Shown: in pieces, positions 23,272 through 34,560 of the stretch
How the letters are laid out: the number at the start of each line of letters is the position of its first letter
How positions within the stretch are numbered: the stretch's first letter is position 1
Assembly (NCBI GenBank): GCA_009760855.2
Contig: WPIO01000015.1
Coordinates: 4,887,501-4,951,500 of the forward strand
Length of the DNA stretch: 64,000 bases
DNA from: Cristatella mucedo
Lineage: Eukaryota > Bryozoa > Phylactolaemata > Cristatellidae
Reading direction: 5' to 3'
Position numbers and translations under genes: made by a program
Notes under the pieces: generated by a model
Database searches by the model: none
Seen by the model: only the letters and a program-made list of their open reading frames with translations
Told to the model about the DNA's origin: nothing

Positions 23272-23318
23272 CAGCACCAGCACTAGCGTTGCTACTAGAA
23301 ATGCTAGTGCTGGTGCTG
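23272..23318. repeat. Inverted repeat, 16-bp arms with 15-nt loop
   Basis: CAGCACCAGCACTAGC at 23272-23287 is matched exactly by its reverse complement at 23303-23318. It lies in intron 13, 127 bp after the exon. Confidence 0.85.
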
Positions 23319-23389
23319 TACGTAATGTGAGAAGCGCCTACACATGACTGCAGCAGCGCGAGTGAAAAAATACTCATAATTATCATGAT

Positions 23390-24475
23390 ACTATATTTGT
23401 ATAGCACCTTCAGAGAACTAAATCTCTTTCTGAGCACTTTACATGTGCTGCAAAGAAAGCATGACCAAATGGTTAGTGGTAACATGTACGATGTCAGCTG
23501 CATAACATGTTTACCGGCAATATGCACAGTGTCAACATGCATGATATGGTTAAGAGTAACTTGCACAGTGTCAACACGAATAAGCACATAAAGGACGAGT
23601 CACAAGGACCTACCAAATGCTGTGAGCAGGAATGGGTGTGTTTTTAGCTTTTTTTTCAATGTCGTTAAGTTAAGCGATGTCGTGACGTTAATCGGGAGTG
23701 AGTTCGAGTCCTTGAGCATACAGACTCAAGGCACTGTCTCATAACGATTCGAGGTTTGTTCGAAGTATAGCTAAACGATCTGAGTCCGAGGAATGGGTCA
23801 TACGATGCCTTGGTCCTGGTCAGGAAGTAGCTGTGATAGGTTTGCTGGAGCCAGAGAATGGAAGAGCTAAAAAAGTGAGTGATCAAACCTTTAAGTCGAT
23901 ACACTGCTTGAAAGGGAGCCAGTGCAGCTCGGCAAGAAGTAGTGTGTTGTAGCAGCTGTGCCGCTCACGACAGAAAAGCCTCACTCCAGAATTTTGCAAC
24001 AGCTGTAAGCTCCTGATTGCGCAGATCAATAGATGTGAAAGCAGTGAGTTACAAAAGTCGGGACAGGATGTCAGAATTGTGTGGACCAACTTGGATTTAG
24101 TATCACAGTCTAAGCTGGCTCAGTTGAAATAGCTGAAAGTGGGGAGACTTGACTGTGGAGCGTCAAGTGAAATGTGGTCGTCCACTGAAAGGTCACTTTG
24201 AAACAGTTCAGGTAGATTTCGTTCGAGGCTTTCAGGGAGATGTTAGTAGAGCCGATTTTGAGTGTTAACCTTTTCAATTTCCGATTCACTCTTGGTTTAC
24301 CCTGCTTAATAGGTTTTTTGTCATTCAATTGAGTTCTTCGCCATCCTAGTGCAGGTGTCAGCAATTCGTGCAACAAGGGAGTTGAGAGACTTTGGCAAAA
24401 TGTAGCCAGCCGAAATTTCAGAAATCTTAATTGCCTCATTTGAAACAAGCAGAGCTGGACTCACATTTCAAGTTC
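23390..24475 (-). mobile_element. L2 LINE, decayed, about 1.1 kb
   Basis: The 3' tail in reverse starts at 23395. The 3' UTR and reverse-transcriptase C-terminus follow (AIRSLQLLQNSGVRLFCRER; TILTSCPDFCNSLL). Coding is broken. Confidence 0.7.
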
Positions 24476-24539
24476 TACTTTGATAATTGAAGTATTAGCC
24501 GACATATGGATTTACAAGGGACTAACCGACCCTGGAAAT

Positions 24540-24810
24540 GAAGCTGTAAAATGCCACAAGAATGCACCTCATCAAGCTTCAAGCATATATCGCGATCCAC
24601 CAAGGTTCGAAAAGTTGGAATACAAGTCGCATGTGATTCAAAGATTGGTACATTTTTTGTAGATTTGTTCTTCTGGTTTACATCCGGGTTAGATGTGGTT
24701 TGCATAACCATTTTTTCTTTTATGCGGAAGTCGTCAGAACTTCCGATTCCAGTTCTAATATATTTGTCTTTCGAAAGGTACCCTAAACACATATTGAATT
24801 GCTGTTATCA
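24540..24810 (+). repeat. Unclassified interspersed repeat, copy 1
   Basis: It shares blocks such as GGTTTGCATAACCATTTTTT, CGGAAGTCGTCAGAACTTCC and TCTTTCGAAAGGTACCCT with copies at 28685-28945, 53835-54000 (-) and 54355-54540. No protein coding or tRNA-like head is recognised. Confidence 0.55.
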
Positions 24811-25016
24811 AAGAGGACAGCTAAATGCCGAGCACATGGCGACGGCGCACTATGGCATCACTAATTTGAAGACCCAAAGCTCTTAGTCTAGCTGAATGCC
24901 TTGGGTGTCCTTGGATTTGGAGTTCGGTTTGCGGCAGATGCTATGGGACACAGTGGCACAGCATGTGCCCTGCCAGCCTGTGTGGGTAGTAGCCGCCAAC
25001 GTCGTGGCCGTTGTAG

Positions 25017-25211
25017 GATGACGACGAGGTCATGACCACGCAAGCCCAGCTGGTCTCGCAGCTGGGAACTGGGGCATTGCCGACCGTGCTCAAGGTTATG
25101 CTGCGATCCAGTCGGCTGCCACGTGAGAGGGAGCACGAGCTGGCCGACGCGGTGCACAGCAAGTACGACGCAGCCCAAGACCGACTGCTCCTGCACGTGA
25201 TTGCCTCCAAG
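25017..25211 (+). CDS. Giant gene, exon 14
   Basis: The acceptor TAG ends at 25016 and the donor GTATTA starts at 25212. 65 codons, phase 0 on both sides. It encodes DDDEVMTTQAQLVSQLGTG, then LPTVLKVMLRSSRLPRE and HELADAVHSKYDAAQDRLLL. LADAVHSKYDAAQDRLL is a repeat-helix copy. Confidence 0.8.
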
Positions 25212-25469
25212 GTATTATCATCGGCGCTGGCAGCACATGTGCCGCCCTCTAGCGGCTGCTATAGGGTGCTCAGCGCTGCTGCTAGTCTTGCTGGCTACCT
25301 TGCTCTGTGACCAGCCGCTCAGCGCTGCCTTCTCGGCACCGATGTCGGTGCCGAACGCTGCGGCCTGCCTTGAGAATGAGTCGGAGTCAATATTGTGCTG
25401 TGTCTGCCTCACGTGCAGGTGCCGTCAAAAGCATGCATGGGATTTCAAGAAAAAGGGGAAAATTCTAAT

Positions 25470-26240
25470 GATTAATTTAATGTAATGTAATTTAATGTAA
25501 CGTATCTCTGTCTGTAAACATCCACAAAGTCATAAAGAGACTTTGTGGGTGTTTTGCAGGAGAGTTTTGTGTAGCGCACTCACAGCCTGAGCAGCTTTCG
25601 GTACACATTAAGTAGTCAACAGACTTCGTCTCACGCAACAAAGAGAAAGTGGGATGCATAGCATAGTCAGGTGAGCAGTTGCAGTAGTGAGTAGCATGGT
25701 AATACCAGTTTAAGACAGCTGGAAAGGATGTGCCATAGTCGGCAGTAGGATAATAGTTGTCGTTGCATATGAATCGTGGAAGTGGGTTCCACAGTCAAGG
25801 ACCTGCAGAGCTAAAGCTTCTGTTGCCAACGGTCTTTAAGCGGAGGAATGGAACAGCTAATTTATTGTCCATGCTCAATCGGCATCCATCCTAGCTGTTT
25901 TAGCAAAGGAGACATATGGTCAAACCTCTTTGATTTGCAAACTAGCTTTGCAGCCAAATTCATAGCGAGCTGTAGTGGCCTAGTGCCTTTTTTTCGATAG
26001 CCCAGCCAAAAGGGAGTTACAATAATCTAGACGAGACGGAACTAAGGAGCTAGTTAAATTTTTTGCATCAGATCTAAGGAGCTATTAAGATATCGCTCGA
26101 TCGGATAAGCTTAGCTGCGGCACGCCGTACTAATCCCTCAAATCAACCCTTACTATACCAAGTAGTTATGTCCGAATTCAGGAGCAGGAGGAGCAGATTA
26201 TACTACAAAATACCTTCATGGCGTGGAAAGTACATTTAAG
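25470..26240 (-). mobile_element. Second LINE family with (TTACA)n-type tail
   Basis: It begins with a TAATGTAATTTAATGTAACG tail in reverse, then a 3' UTR matching the reverse of 41440-41957, and then degraded reverse-transcriptase sequence (the reverse of ..CTAGATTATTGTAACTCC..). It is broken by stops. Confidence 0.6.
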
Positions 26241-26439
26241 GCAAGCATCTAAGGATAAGGTGGTGGACATAACAATGTCACAAGTATCAAAAGCTAAAGC
26301 GCTTTTGTCTTCGAGGCGATATTACTTAGAGAGCTCGTTTGGCTCAGAGAAGGCTAGAATTTATAAGGCAGCACTATAAGGATCTCCAGCACTCTGCAGT
26401 GTCAGTTAGAGAACTTTATTTTTTGAGTATTGCCTTGAT

Positions 26440-26720
26440 CTTCTACTGACTGTGTTGCCATTGTCAAGCATGAGCCCTGAACTAAACCCCATCTGCAACC
26501 TTTGGATGCTTTGGAGCAGAGTGAGAGGCCATCAGCTATTCGTATCACCTCAGATGTCTCAATTGAGGCTCTATGCTAATGCTGGTAAGATGTCGTGCTG
26601 AAATTATTCTCAACGAATGTGGCGTTCCTGCCCACCACATGCAAGAAGTCATTAGAAATTATGGCAGATGCCACTCCCTATCAGCCCTCGTAATTTATAA
26701 TTAAATACTGAAGCTCAGCC
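26440..26720 (+). mobile_element. Tc1/mariner-like transposase relic
   Basis: The frame beginning in the SPELNPICNLW region, followed by RVRGHQLFV, matches the SPDLNPIENLW motif typical of the Tc1/mariner C-terminus, where E is the last catalytic acid. Here that Glu reads Cys, so the enzyme is dead. Upstream sequence is unreadable. Confidence 0.5.
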
Positions 26721-26739
26721 ATCTATCACCACGGTCATA

Positions 26740-27730
26740 TGCACATGTGAAGTAGTGTAGTCTGGAAACAGTGCATCATGAATGACCAGATAAAGCCACG
26801 GACTTTCTGACAAATATTGCCGGTTGATTAAACTTATGAGGTACCTGCATGCATATGTTCACGTGTGTTTATGCATATGTATTGTATGTACTTACTCAAC
26901 TGGTTATAGAGTAGTAGCGTGAGTAGCGTTGCGCGTGAGTAGAGGCTCGGGTCGCTGGAGCACCAAAGGCCAGAAGTATGCCGATGTTTCTGGGGCTGCA
27001 TATAAATTGTGCCGGTATCTGGGCATCTCTCGTTTTGTGTTTAAGCTTACTTCCTAAACCATATCAGAGGCTGGCGCGATTTCCATACTAGCTGCTGTAA
27101 TTAAGAGCCATATATAGAGTCGTCTGAAGGAGTCTCATCTCAGCTTGTGGCTGCTGTTAAAGACTACGAAATGACCAATCAGAAATGAGGCTGGCTGGCA
27201 GTGCCCGGCATGGCTTCATCATGCCAGTGTGCTGGTCTTTGGGAAAACAGACTTAAACGATTATCAATTGGAATGGTTTTATGCAAATACTTCAAGGCAG
27301 GTGCCTGCAGTAGAAATCTGTTGTTGCAACCCTATGGCTGTGATGGTTTTGGACTGCGAGTGAACACATGTTGCTTTTGACACGGTCGATTCTTGAACGT
27401 GTGACCATAGCTAGGTGACCCAGTGATAGACAGCCAGACTGAAGCTGTATGAGATAGTGTACTGTGGGTAGGTGAATTGTCGAAGCGCCGCACGACCATT
27501 CTTCCCGACTGTGTGGCAATGTCTCACTAGCTTGAGTGCAAACCTGGTTTCCCGAGGTTTTCAGCTATTGGCGATTTCTTGCACTTATTTCCAGATCCTG
27601 ACTTTGTGGAACTTTTGTGTCATTCAGTTGTAGCACTCGACATGACGCCGATCACTGTTGGTCACACTGAACTTTTTTAGTCTATTATTGGGTTGATCTT
27701 TTTTAAAGAGGAGAGAAAGATAGGTAGATG
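26740..27730. other. Intron 14, second half: nothing recognised
   Basis: About 1 kb without exon signals, known repeats or long open frames. Confidence 0.4.
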
Positions 27731-27734
27731 GAGA

Positions 27735-27834
<100 letters not shown>

Positions 27835-28159
27835 CGAGTAAAAGCTTAGCAACAGCTTTTTTTATGCCCAGGTTCAACCCAAGACTGAGAAGATTAAATG
27901 CTTCTTTATTGTGCAAGAAATAGCTCAGAGTTGGTCGATTTGCAGGCTTAATTATTAGCCCTGTGCGAATAATGAGGTGAAATACTCCCGTTTTTCTCTT
28001 TATTCTGTCAAGATGGCACGGCTTAGCAACCTTTTTGATGCCAGATCGTGCAACGGTTTCGACGCTGTCAGTGCATCTTTGCCGAGGCATTTCATTCGTC
28101 TGCATGCTGCACTGAATTGCACTGTCAACTCAACATCTGCCTTCCTCTCACACTCCTAG

Positions 28160-28280
28160 TCCGGTGATCGGTGGAAGGAAATGAACGAGTTGCAGAGGCA
28201 TAATGCACTGGGCGAACTGAGAGACAACGTCAGGACGCTCGTCGTTCAAGGCCAGACAGCTGCGCTGCGACAGCTCATCG
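28160..28280 (+). CDS. Giant gene, exon 15
   Basis: The acceptor CACTCCTAG ends at 28159 and the donor GTAAAA starts at 28281. Phase 0 in, phase 1 out. It encodes SGDRWKEMNELQRHNALGEL, then RDNVRTLVVQGQTAALRQLI. Confidence 0.75.
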
Positions 28281-28530
28281 GTAAAAAGCGCCCTCGGCGC
28301 TCATTCAGACGTCGGCACCTCGAGCGTAGAGCCATGCTGGCGCTGTCTTGCAGTACTGCTTGGCTGGCTCGCTATCACACGGCTTCTGTCATGTTCGTCG
28401 TGGCTCTCACGCATCTCCTTCCCTTTTGTCCCCTGACATCGGCCTAGTGCAGCACCTCATCCGGCCCGTAAGTTCTAGCTGTGCAGCCCATGCTGTCTGA
28501 AAGGCCATCGTTCGGTCGCAAGAGCTGCCT

Positions 28531-28568
28531 GCCGAATCGTATGCCACGATCGTGGCATACGATTCGGC
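28531..28568. repeat. Perfect 38-bp palindrome
   Basis: Two 19-bp arms meet with no spacer, centred on GATC. The left arm starts GCCGAATCGTATGCC. It is intronic and no copy was noticed elsewhere in the window. Confidence 0.9.
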
Positions 28569-28684
28569 TGCTTATTTAGCTTGCAGCTTGGAATCATGAG
28601 CCAAGCGCACGGTTCTGTATATTGAACAGCTAGTAGTAATGACTATAATAATTAGAAATATTTTCGTGGAGTTCTATGTGAACT

Positions 28685-28945
28685 AGATAAATGTCTGAAA
28701 GTCATTTGCATGTACCTCACCAAGCTACAAACATCTACCTCGATGTACCAAGGTTCAATAAGCTTGGATACAAATCGTGTAAGGTGCATAAATACATTTT
28801 TCCAAACATAGATAGGTTGCTTCAGTTTTACTTTCTGTTTAGTCATGACTTGCCTATCGCTTTTAAAGCTTTTCTTTTATGCATAAATTGTCAAAACCTC
28901 AGATCTCACGTCTGTCTTTTGAAGGGTACCCTAAAGAAAATAAAT
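28685..28945 (+). repeat. Unclassified interspersed repeat, copy 2
   Basis: It has CACCAAGCTACAAACATCTA and ACCAAGGTTCAATAAGCTTG, and ends at GAAGGGTACCCTAAAGAAAA, in the same order as copy 1 at 24540-24810. Confidence 0.5.
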
Positions 28946-28950
28946 TAATT

Positions 28951-29078
28951 CGAGTAGCGCCTTAAGAGAAATTAATCTCTATTCAGGCTTTAGGTGCTTC
29001 ACATGTGCCACAGGGCTCGAGCCCACGACCCCGGCCAGACCTTGGTCGGGGCGACCAGCGTAACCACTGGGCCAAGCC
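28951..29078 (-). mobile_element. SINE with L2-like tail (family A)
   Basis: Reverse order: tail, then GGGCTCGAGCCCACGACC (B box in reverse), then the head end GTAACCACTGGGCCAAGCC. Confidence 0.65.
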
Positions 29079-29449
29079 TAAACAATTTTTCGACTGTCAG
29101 ACCAATCTTCTCAGTATTTTCTGGAAATTCGCGCCTAAGCGCCTTATTGCACTGGCAGGAAGCCTGTAAAGAGAGCTGCAGAAGTCTGTAGTCGATGTCA
29201 CAAATTTAGCTAAATTGACTATGGTCTGCTGGTCTAAGCGCCCACGATTTCTCGCAATGCTGTGCAACTTAAAGGAGGTAGACACGACTCTGGAGCTGAC
29301 GACCGTTTAGTGACAGGTTATTTTGGAACGACTCGCCCAGATTCCATGCAGAGCCTATACAAGACGTTTTGACGGAGCCAACGTTGAGAGTGAGGTTTTA
29401 TAGTTTTTGAGTGAAGCCAAGCTTTCCCAGGACTGTTAAGATGGTCTCG

Positions 29450-29595
29450 TGGTTTGGCCTAGTGGTCAACGTGCTTGCCCCGATCGGGGTCAGGGTGAAT
29501 GCATTTGATGGCCGAAGTTGTGGGCTCGAGCAAATGGCACATGTGAAGCGCCTGAATAGAGGTTAAGTTCTCTTAGAGCACTGTACAAATTAATT
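29450..29595 (+). mobile_element. SINE with L2-like tail (family A)
   Basis: Head GGTTTGGCCTAGTGGTCAAC, B-box-like TGGGCTCGAGC, then tail GTGAAGCGCCTGAATAGAGG and TTCTCTTAGAGCACTGTAC. Confidence 0.65.
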
Positions 29596-30291
29596 ATTTA
29601 TCGTCATTCACTTTAAGAAAGGTAGCTGCCATCCAAGTCTAAGTCGTGTGGGCAAAGCCAGCTGCTAGGGATTGAGAGTTTGAGTCGCTGGATGGCTAAG
29701 TTATGATCAATGCACTCACGGGGTCATCGGCCTGGACATGAAGCCCAGATCGTGCTTGGTGATGTCATCGGTAGTGGTGAGAGTAAAAATTTTGAAAGGA
29801 ACGGAACCGGAACAGAACCGTGGGGCTAGCTGGCTAGAGGAAGGCTTTTTGGCCGGTCGTGAACATGGACGTCTATGCTTTGACATCGTCACTATGATGA
29901 GGCTTAAAAGACTTCACTGCTGTGCAGGAGTTAGCTCTGTATAGTCTGCCAGCCAGATCAGAGCTGCCTACCGGCACCCATCTATTGGCACTCAATCAGT
30001 GGCACCGACCGACTGCAGCCACGATGCTCGGAGAGGGGGCAATGCTGTTCGTTCATCTCGGCTTGCTATGTGTCCCTGCCAAAGTTTGAACAAATTGGTT
30101 GCTCTCCCGATTGAGCCATTGCGTCCATCACAAGAGTTTCACACACCAAAGTGATCCTAGCCATTCTGTTGCCTGCTCAAGGGGTGCTAGTTCGTGCACC
30201 ATGCTGAAGGGTGCGGTCACCCCATGTCCCAAGATCTCGCATCCTTCTAGTAATGAGCCTCATAGCACATATTTCCCTTTTGTGATTACAG

Positions 30292-30371
30292 ACTCCTGTA
30301 CGGGTTCCTTCGGCGGGCTCGTCCCGGCTGGGTCAAGTGTCATGGAGTGCCTCCAAGACTGGTGCAAAAAA
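30292..30371 (+). CDS. Giant gene, exon 16 (short)
   Basis: The acceptor TTTTGTGATTACAG ends at 30291 and the donor GTAAGC starts at 30372. Phase 1 in, phase 0 out; 26 codons after the split Asp. It encodes SCTGSFGGLVPAGSSVMECL then QDWCKK. Gly/Ser-rich, then a helix. Confidence 0.75.
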
Positions 30372-30489
30372 GTAAGCAAGCACCCGTGCGATTGCGTTTT
30401 CGATCTGATCTGTTTCGATCTGATCCTGATCTGGACTGCCGGGCATTCTGCCAGTGCCGCTCTTGCCTGCTCTGACTTTTGCATTGAAG

Positions 30490-30725
30490 GAGATCCAGGC
30501 GAAGCTTCAGCGGCTGGCGGCCGCTCGCACGACAGCAGATGCCGAAGCAGGGGAGGCCACCTCGGCGGTGGCTGCCACTGCCACAGACGAGCTTGGCGAT
30601 GCTTTGACTCGCGACGATTCTCTCTGGATCGCCGAGCTTGACTCGCTGCGTCGCGAGCGGCGCCGCATTGGCCTCGAGCCAGGCGCCGAGGCCTGTGTCG
30701 CCCTCCTGCGGCTCTTATCCCTGAG
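30490..30725 (+). CDS. Giant gene, exon 17
   Basis: The acceptor TTGAAG ends at 30489 and the donor GTATAC starts at 30726. Phase 0 in, phase 2 out; 78 codons. It encodes EIQAKLQRLAAARTTADAEA, an Ala-rich stretch, DELGDALTRDDSLWIAELDS and RRERRRIGLEPGAEACVALL. An alternative AG at 30453-30454 would be out of phase with exon 16. Confidence 0.75.
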
Positions 30726-31113
30726 GTATACTTGGCAAGAGAGGCTAGGCACAGGCTTGGTCGCAAGCCCAGGCCATTTGGCGCCAGCCCCTACATGACT
30801 CGATCGGCAAAGCGCGAGTCGAGAGCCGCCTGCGGCTAGTTACCGAGCTCCTCAAGCCGGGAGATCCTCATCCGGTCACCTGATGCAGGCTAATGTCTGC
30901 TTGGTATCCGCCCGTTCGGTCCGCTAACTTATAAAATGGTTATGCCTCTTTCCTTGGTGCACGACCGCTTGGCGCCGATCTCCGAGCATGCTGCTATTGC
31001 TCTGCTGGTCAGTGTTCGGGATTGCTTGGAAGGGAAGAGTGGGTAGAGAGGAGTGAGGATGAGGGAGAGATGGAGGGGAAGGAGGAAAATCTCGTCGTGC
31101 AGAGGGTAGGCGC

Positions 31114-31669
31114 TTACCAGTCAAGCAACGGATTGACTTCAAGGTTTTGTCGCTCACTTTTAGGTCTCTTCATTCTATGGCTCCAGCCTATCTTTCAGAT
31201 ATACTACCCCATCAGGCAAAGCATCGTACCACTCGCTTTTCGTAATCCAACAGTCTAGAAATACCTCGTACAAACCTTAAATCCTTTGGAGACCGTGCAT
31301 TTAGCTCGTATGCTCCCACAGCCTGGAACTCCCTCCCGACCTGCATCAGAACATCCCCTGACCTGACCACATTTAAAAGAAACTTAAAAACATACCTATT
31401 TAGGACAGCATTTAGTGGGTCCTTGTGATTCGTCCTCGATGTGCTTATGCGTGCTGACACTGTTCATGCTGCCACTAACCACATTTGCATGCTGACCCAG
31501 TGCATGTAACCCCTAACCATGTTATTCATTTTGTTTGTTTTTCAAGCATGATTTTACTTACTATTCTATTGCGTATCACTTTGCAGCAAATGTAAAGCGC
31601 CTAGAAAGAGATTAAGTTCTCTGAGGGCGCTTTATCAAGTGCAATATTATTATTATTATTATTATTATT
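31114..31669 (+). mobile_element. L2 LINE 3' piece, nearly identical to the copy at 7.4-8.9 kb
   Basis: It matches 8370-8921 with two substitutions seen by eye (G to T in CTTTTCG[G/T]AATCC and T to C in ATTG[T/C]GTATC) and a longer (TTA)n tail. It holds the last part of the reverse-transcriptase frame and the 3' UTR. A clean 5' truncation follows GGTAGGCGC. Confidence 0.9.
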
Positions 31670-32330
31670 CATGAGCCTCTAGAGCCTCATTAGATGGCAG
31701 CATCGATCTTCTTGTCACCCACCGTGCGCGTGTCAGCTCGACTTTCCTATGCTCCGCTTGCAGCTGCAGCCAAGCGAGAGCTTGCGACTGCTGTCGCTGC
31801 TGCAAGGGCTGCAGCCACTTCTTCATCCATTCGCCAGATGGCACCGTTTTTGGGTATCCTACCTGCTGTGCCAGGATCTTAGTTCGCAAAGGCTCTGGCA
31901 CTTCGAGGCTTCGAGGCTTCGTGAGCAGCAGGCGAATCTCGCGTTGCCCACTGCCCACGAGTGGATCAGACAGCTTCGAGGCTCATCTGCCGCTCTATGA
32001 AGAATTAGGCTACTTGATCAGCCCCGACCTTTCTTGTATTCGTGCTTTTTGGAATCGATTGTGTTCGGCATCTTTGGGTGGGCAAGTGGTAAAGAGAAGA
32101 GAAGCCGTGCACTCCCCCCCCATGGCCGCCCTCGAAATCTTAATGTTTGTGGCTCGGCGTCTATGTAGCGCTCGGAAGGTCTAACGAATAAGGCCGGCGC
32201 AGTCGAGCGGCCTCAGGTAAAGCAAAAACAAGCGAACCTTCTCACAAGGTAGCCTACATTTAGTGTGAGACATAGCAGACGTCGCAGCCAACAGCCGAGG
32301 CAGGCTTCCCGGGTCCTCTTGTGCATGTGC

Positions 32331-32333
<3 letters not shown>

Positions 32334-32403
<70 letters not shown>
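32334..32403. repeat. (GA)n microsatellite
   Basis: About 35 GA units, followed by ACAGACAGACAGACTGA. Confidence 0.95.
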
Positions 32404-32417
<14 letters not shown>

Positions 32418-33074
32418 TGAGACAGAGACAGAGCGGAGGTGATTAGTGTCCGCTCAGGCCCACGAACAAGCACAAGTGTCGGCTGCAGCACTGATTGGGC
32501 CACATGACCCAACCGGCCACTCATACTCGATTGCATTTTTATTCAGCTGACACGGCCTAGGCGGCTGTGAGTCACGTGCTCACGAGCATTGGCCGGGCGA
32601 AGCCTGCCGGTCTGGCTGGGGCAGATCATAACATGGCAGCGACATGTGTGCCCGAAAAAATGTTGTAAGTTAGCAATCTGCCCAGCCTTTGCCTGGGTGC
32701 TAGAGAGTGTGACCTATTACAGTTTGGTTCGTGCGAGATGTAACACGGGAAGTAAGAGTGGCTTCCGTGGTGAAGCAATAGTGTCCTGCAGGCCGCTTCG
32801 TCTAGGTGCACCGATAGTAGAAAGGCTTGTTGCAAAGGACGCACTCTTTGGTGCTTTGCTGTCGTTTAAGCAAAGCACTGTACACATTGTGGTTTTGAAA
32901 AAGGCATTGTCTTTTGAACGTCTGCAAAGCTGAAGTCGATTTTGATCGAATGAAAATGTCAGCAAAAAGCATATGTTGGAATAAGCGGAGGGCAAGGCCA
33001 TCGGCAGTGTCACATTTCGAGAGCCGATACTCGACCTACCAGCAGCATTCGGGCGGGGGCGGTGTGCGCTTTGT

Positions 33075-33089
33075 CCCCCCCCCCCCCCC
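33075..33089. repeat. Poly-C run
   Basis: Fifteen C in a row; length may be unreliable in the assembly. Confidence 0.9.
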
Positions 33090-33323
33090 GGCGATCAGTT
33101 TCAAGGGGGCCGCCTTTGTGCTGCTGCTGGATGGACCAGGCTAGGATGCTAGGATGCCACCAATGGTCGGTAGGCCCAACCTCCCTTACCCGCCTGTGTG
33201 CTGGTGCAAGTAGATGTCTTAGCCACCATGCCACGTGTCAACTCATCGTGCACTGGTGGTGCTGCTGCACGACACCCGAGCCATTGGAGCAAGCGTTTTC
33301 ACTCTCGTTCGTCTTGCTTGCAG

Positions 33324-33558
33324 TGATGGCTCCATCGCCGAGCAGGGGAGCGTGCGCGCCGTGCTGGCCACGGAAAGAGTGCGCGCTCTGCTCGCTGGAG
33401 TGCGGACTGTGACCGACTGGACAGACGATGGTGCTGGGGCTACCTCCGCTACGGCTGCTGCCGCCGGCTCCTCCCAAGGAGACACGACGGTTTTGCTCGA
33501 CGAGCTTGTCGACGCCGTGGAGCGGCGCCACCAGAACGAGAGAGAGACCTTGATTAAG
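33324..33558 (+). CDS. Giant gene, exon 18
   Basis: The acceptor GTCTTGCTTGCAG ends at 33323 and the donor GTCAGG starts at 33559. Phase 2 in, phase 0 out; 78 codons. It encodes DGSIAEQGSVRAVLATERV, an Ala/Thr/Ser linker, then VLLDELVDAVERRHQNERET. The last part is the clearest copy of the repeat helix (LVDAVERRHQNERETLI). Confidence 0.8.
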
Positions 33559-33599
33559 GTCAGGCGCTCCCTGCGACTCCAGCGCTGGCAGCTTCTGCG

Positions 33600-34560
33600 C
33601 CATCCTAACGTGCGGCTCCATGCATGCCGGCGCTGTCATCAGCCATCGCAGTAACGATGCACAGCATATCCCAAGCTCAAGCGAGCCTGTCTCCCAGATT
33701 AAAGATGTGTCTCGATTGAGAAATGGCACTTCTTTTATTGAGTGTCGACATCCAAGCCGTATCTGCTGTAGTACCTGTAACCAGCTCCTATAGGCCGTGC
33801 CCAATATACTTGCATGTGGAGTTGGATAGGTGGTCAGTATGCAGGCCACTTGATGGCACAGGGTCGATCTCATTTCCTTTGCAATCTGGTAAGTAGAGGA
33901 TTCACTTTGGAAGTCGGGATTGGGGAAAGCAGACATCGATATAGCTTGTGCTGTCTTGGGATTGTTGCCACATTACCGGCAGTGACGCCCCATTCCTTGT
34001 CCCATCTCAAGTGTATCGTCGTTAGTGAGCACTCTATCATATCTACTGATGTGCTAGCATGTGCAAGTTTGACTGTGCTCGTGGCTCGTGCATACGTTAA
34101 TGTACGACATAAACCAGTGGCTGAGTGAGTGTATCTTATTTTCCCAAGTATCAAGACTTGCTTGTTTTCAAATTTTTCTTATGCCACTTCAGTTCCGCAT
34201 TGCTGAAATAATCTTTTCCTTGTACTTGGGCATTTTGACGTCCTTTTGCTTGACTCCACTAATCCCTATATATGTGCCGAATTGAAATCTCCGGTTGATT
34301 ATTTCCTTCATCGCTCACTTGCATGGCCCCACTCATGTCAAAGGTGATATACTCTATCAGAAATCTTGAAATTACATGCTGTCAGCTCCTGCTATTACCA
34401 AATATTCATGCCTAATCACATGGGCACTACATTATGTGCACAGTATGTATCCTTTTGGGCATCAAAAGTCTTCTGAAAATCGCAAAACTACTAACCTTGA
34501 TATGCGAGCTCTATCCTGACTGATATTTTCCGTTGTTGTGGACAAGTTTGCTCCTCCCAG
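33600..34560. other. Intron 18, first part: nothing recognised
   Basis: No repeat family or coding signal is recognised. Confidence 0.4.

Larger units (their letters stand above)
31670..33323 (+). other. Intron 17, remainder
   Basis: A (GA)n tract (32334-32403) and a 15-base C run (33075-33089) are seen. No exon or recognised element otherwise. Confidence 0.4.

Noticed and set aside
33238-33936. 232-codon frame on the minus strand
   Set aside because: It overlaps exon 18 in antisense and shows no recognisable domain; the + strand exon fits the gene model.
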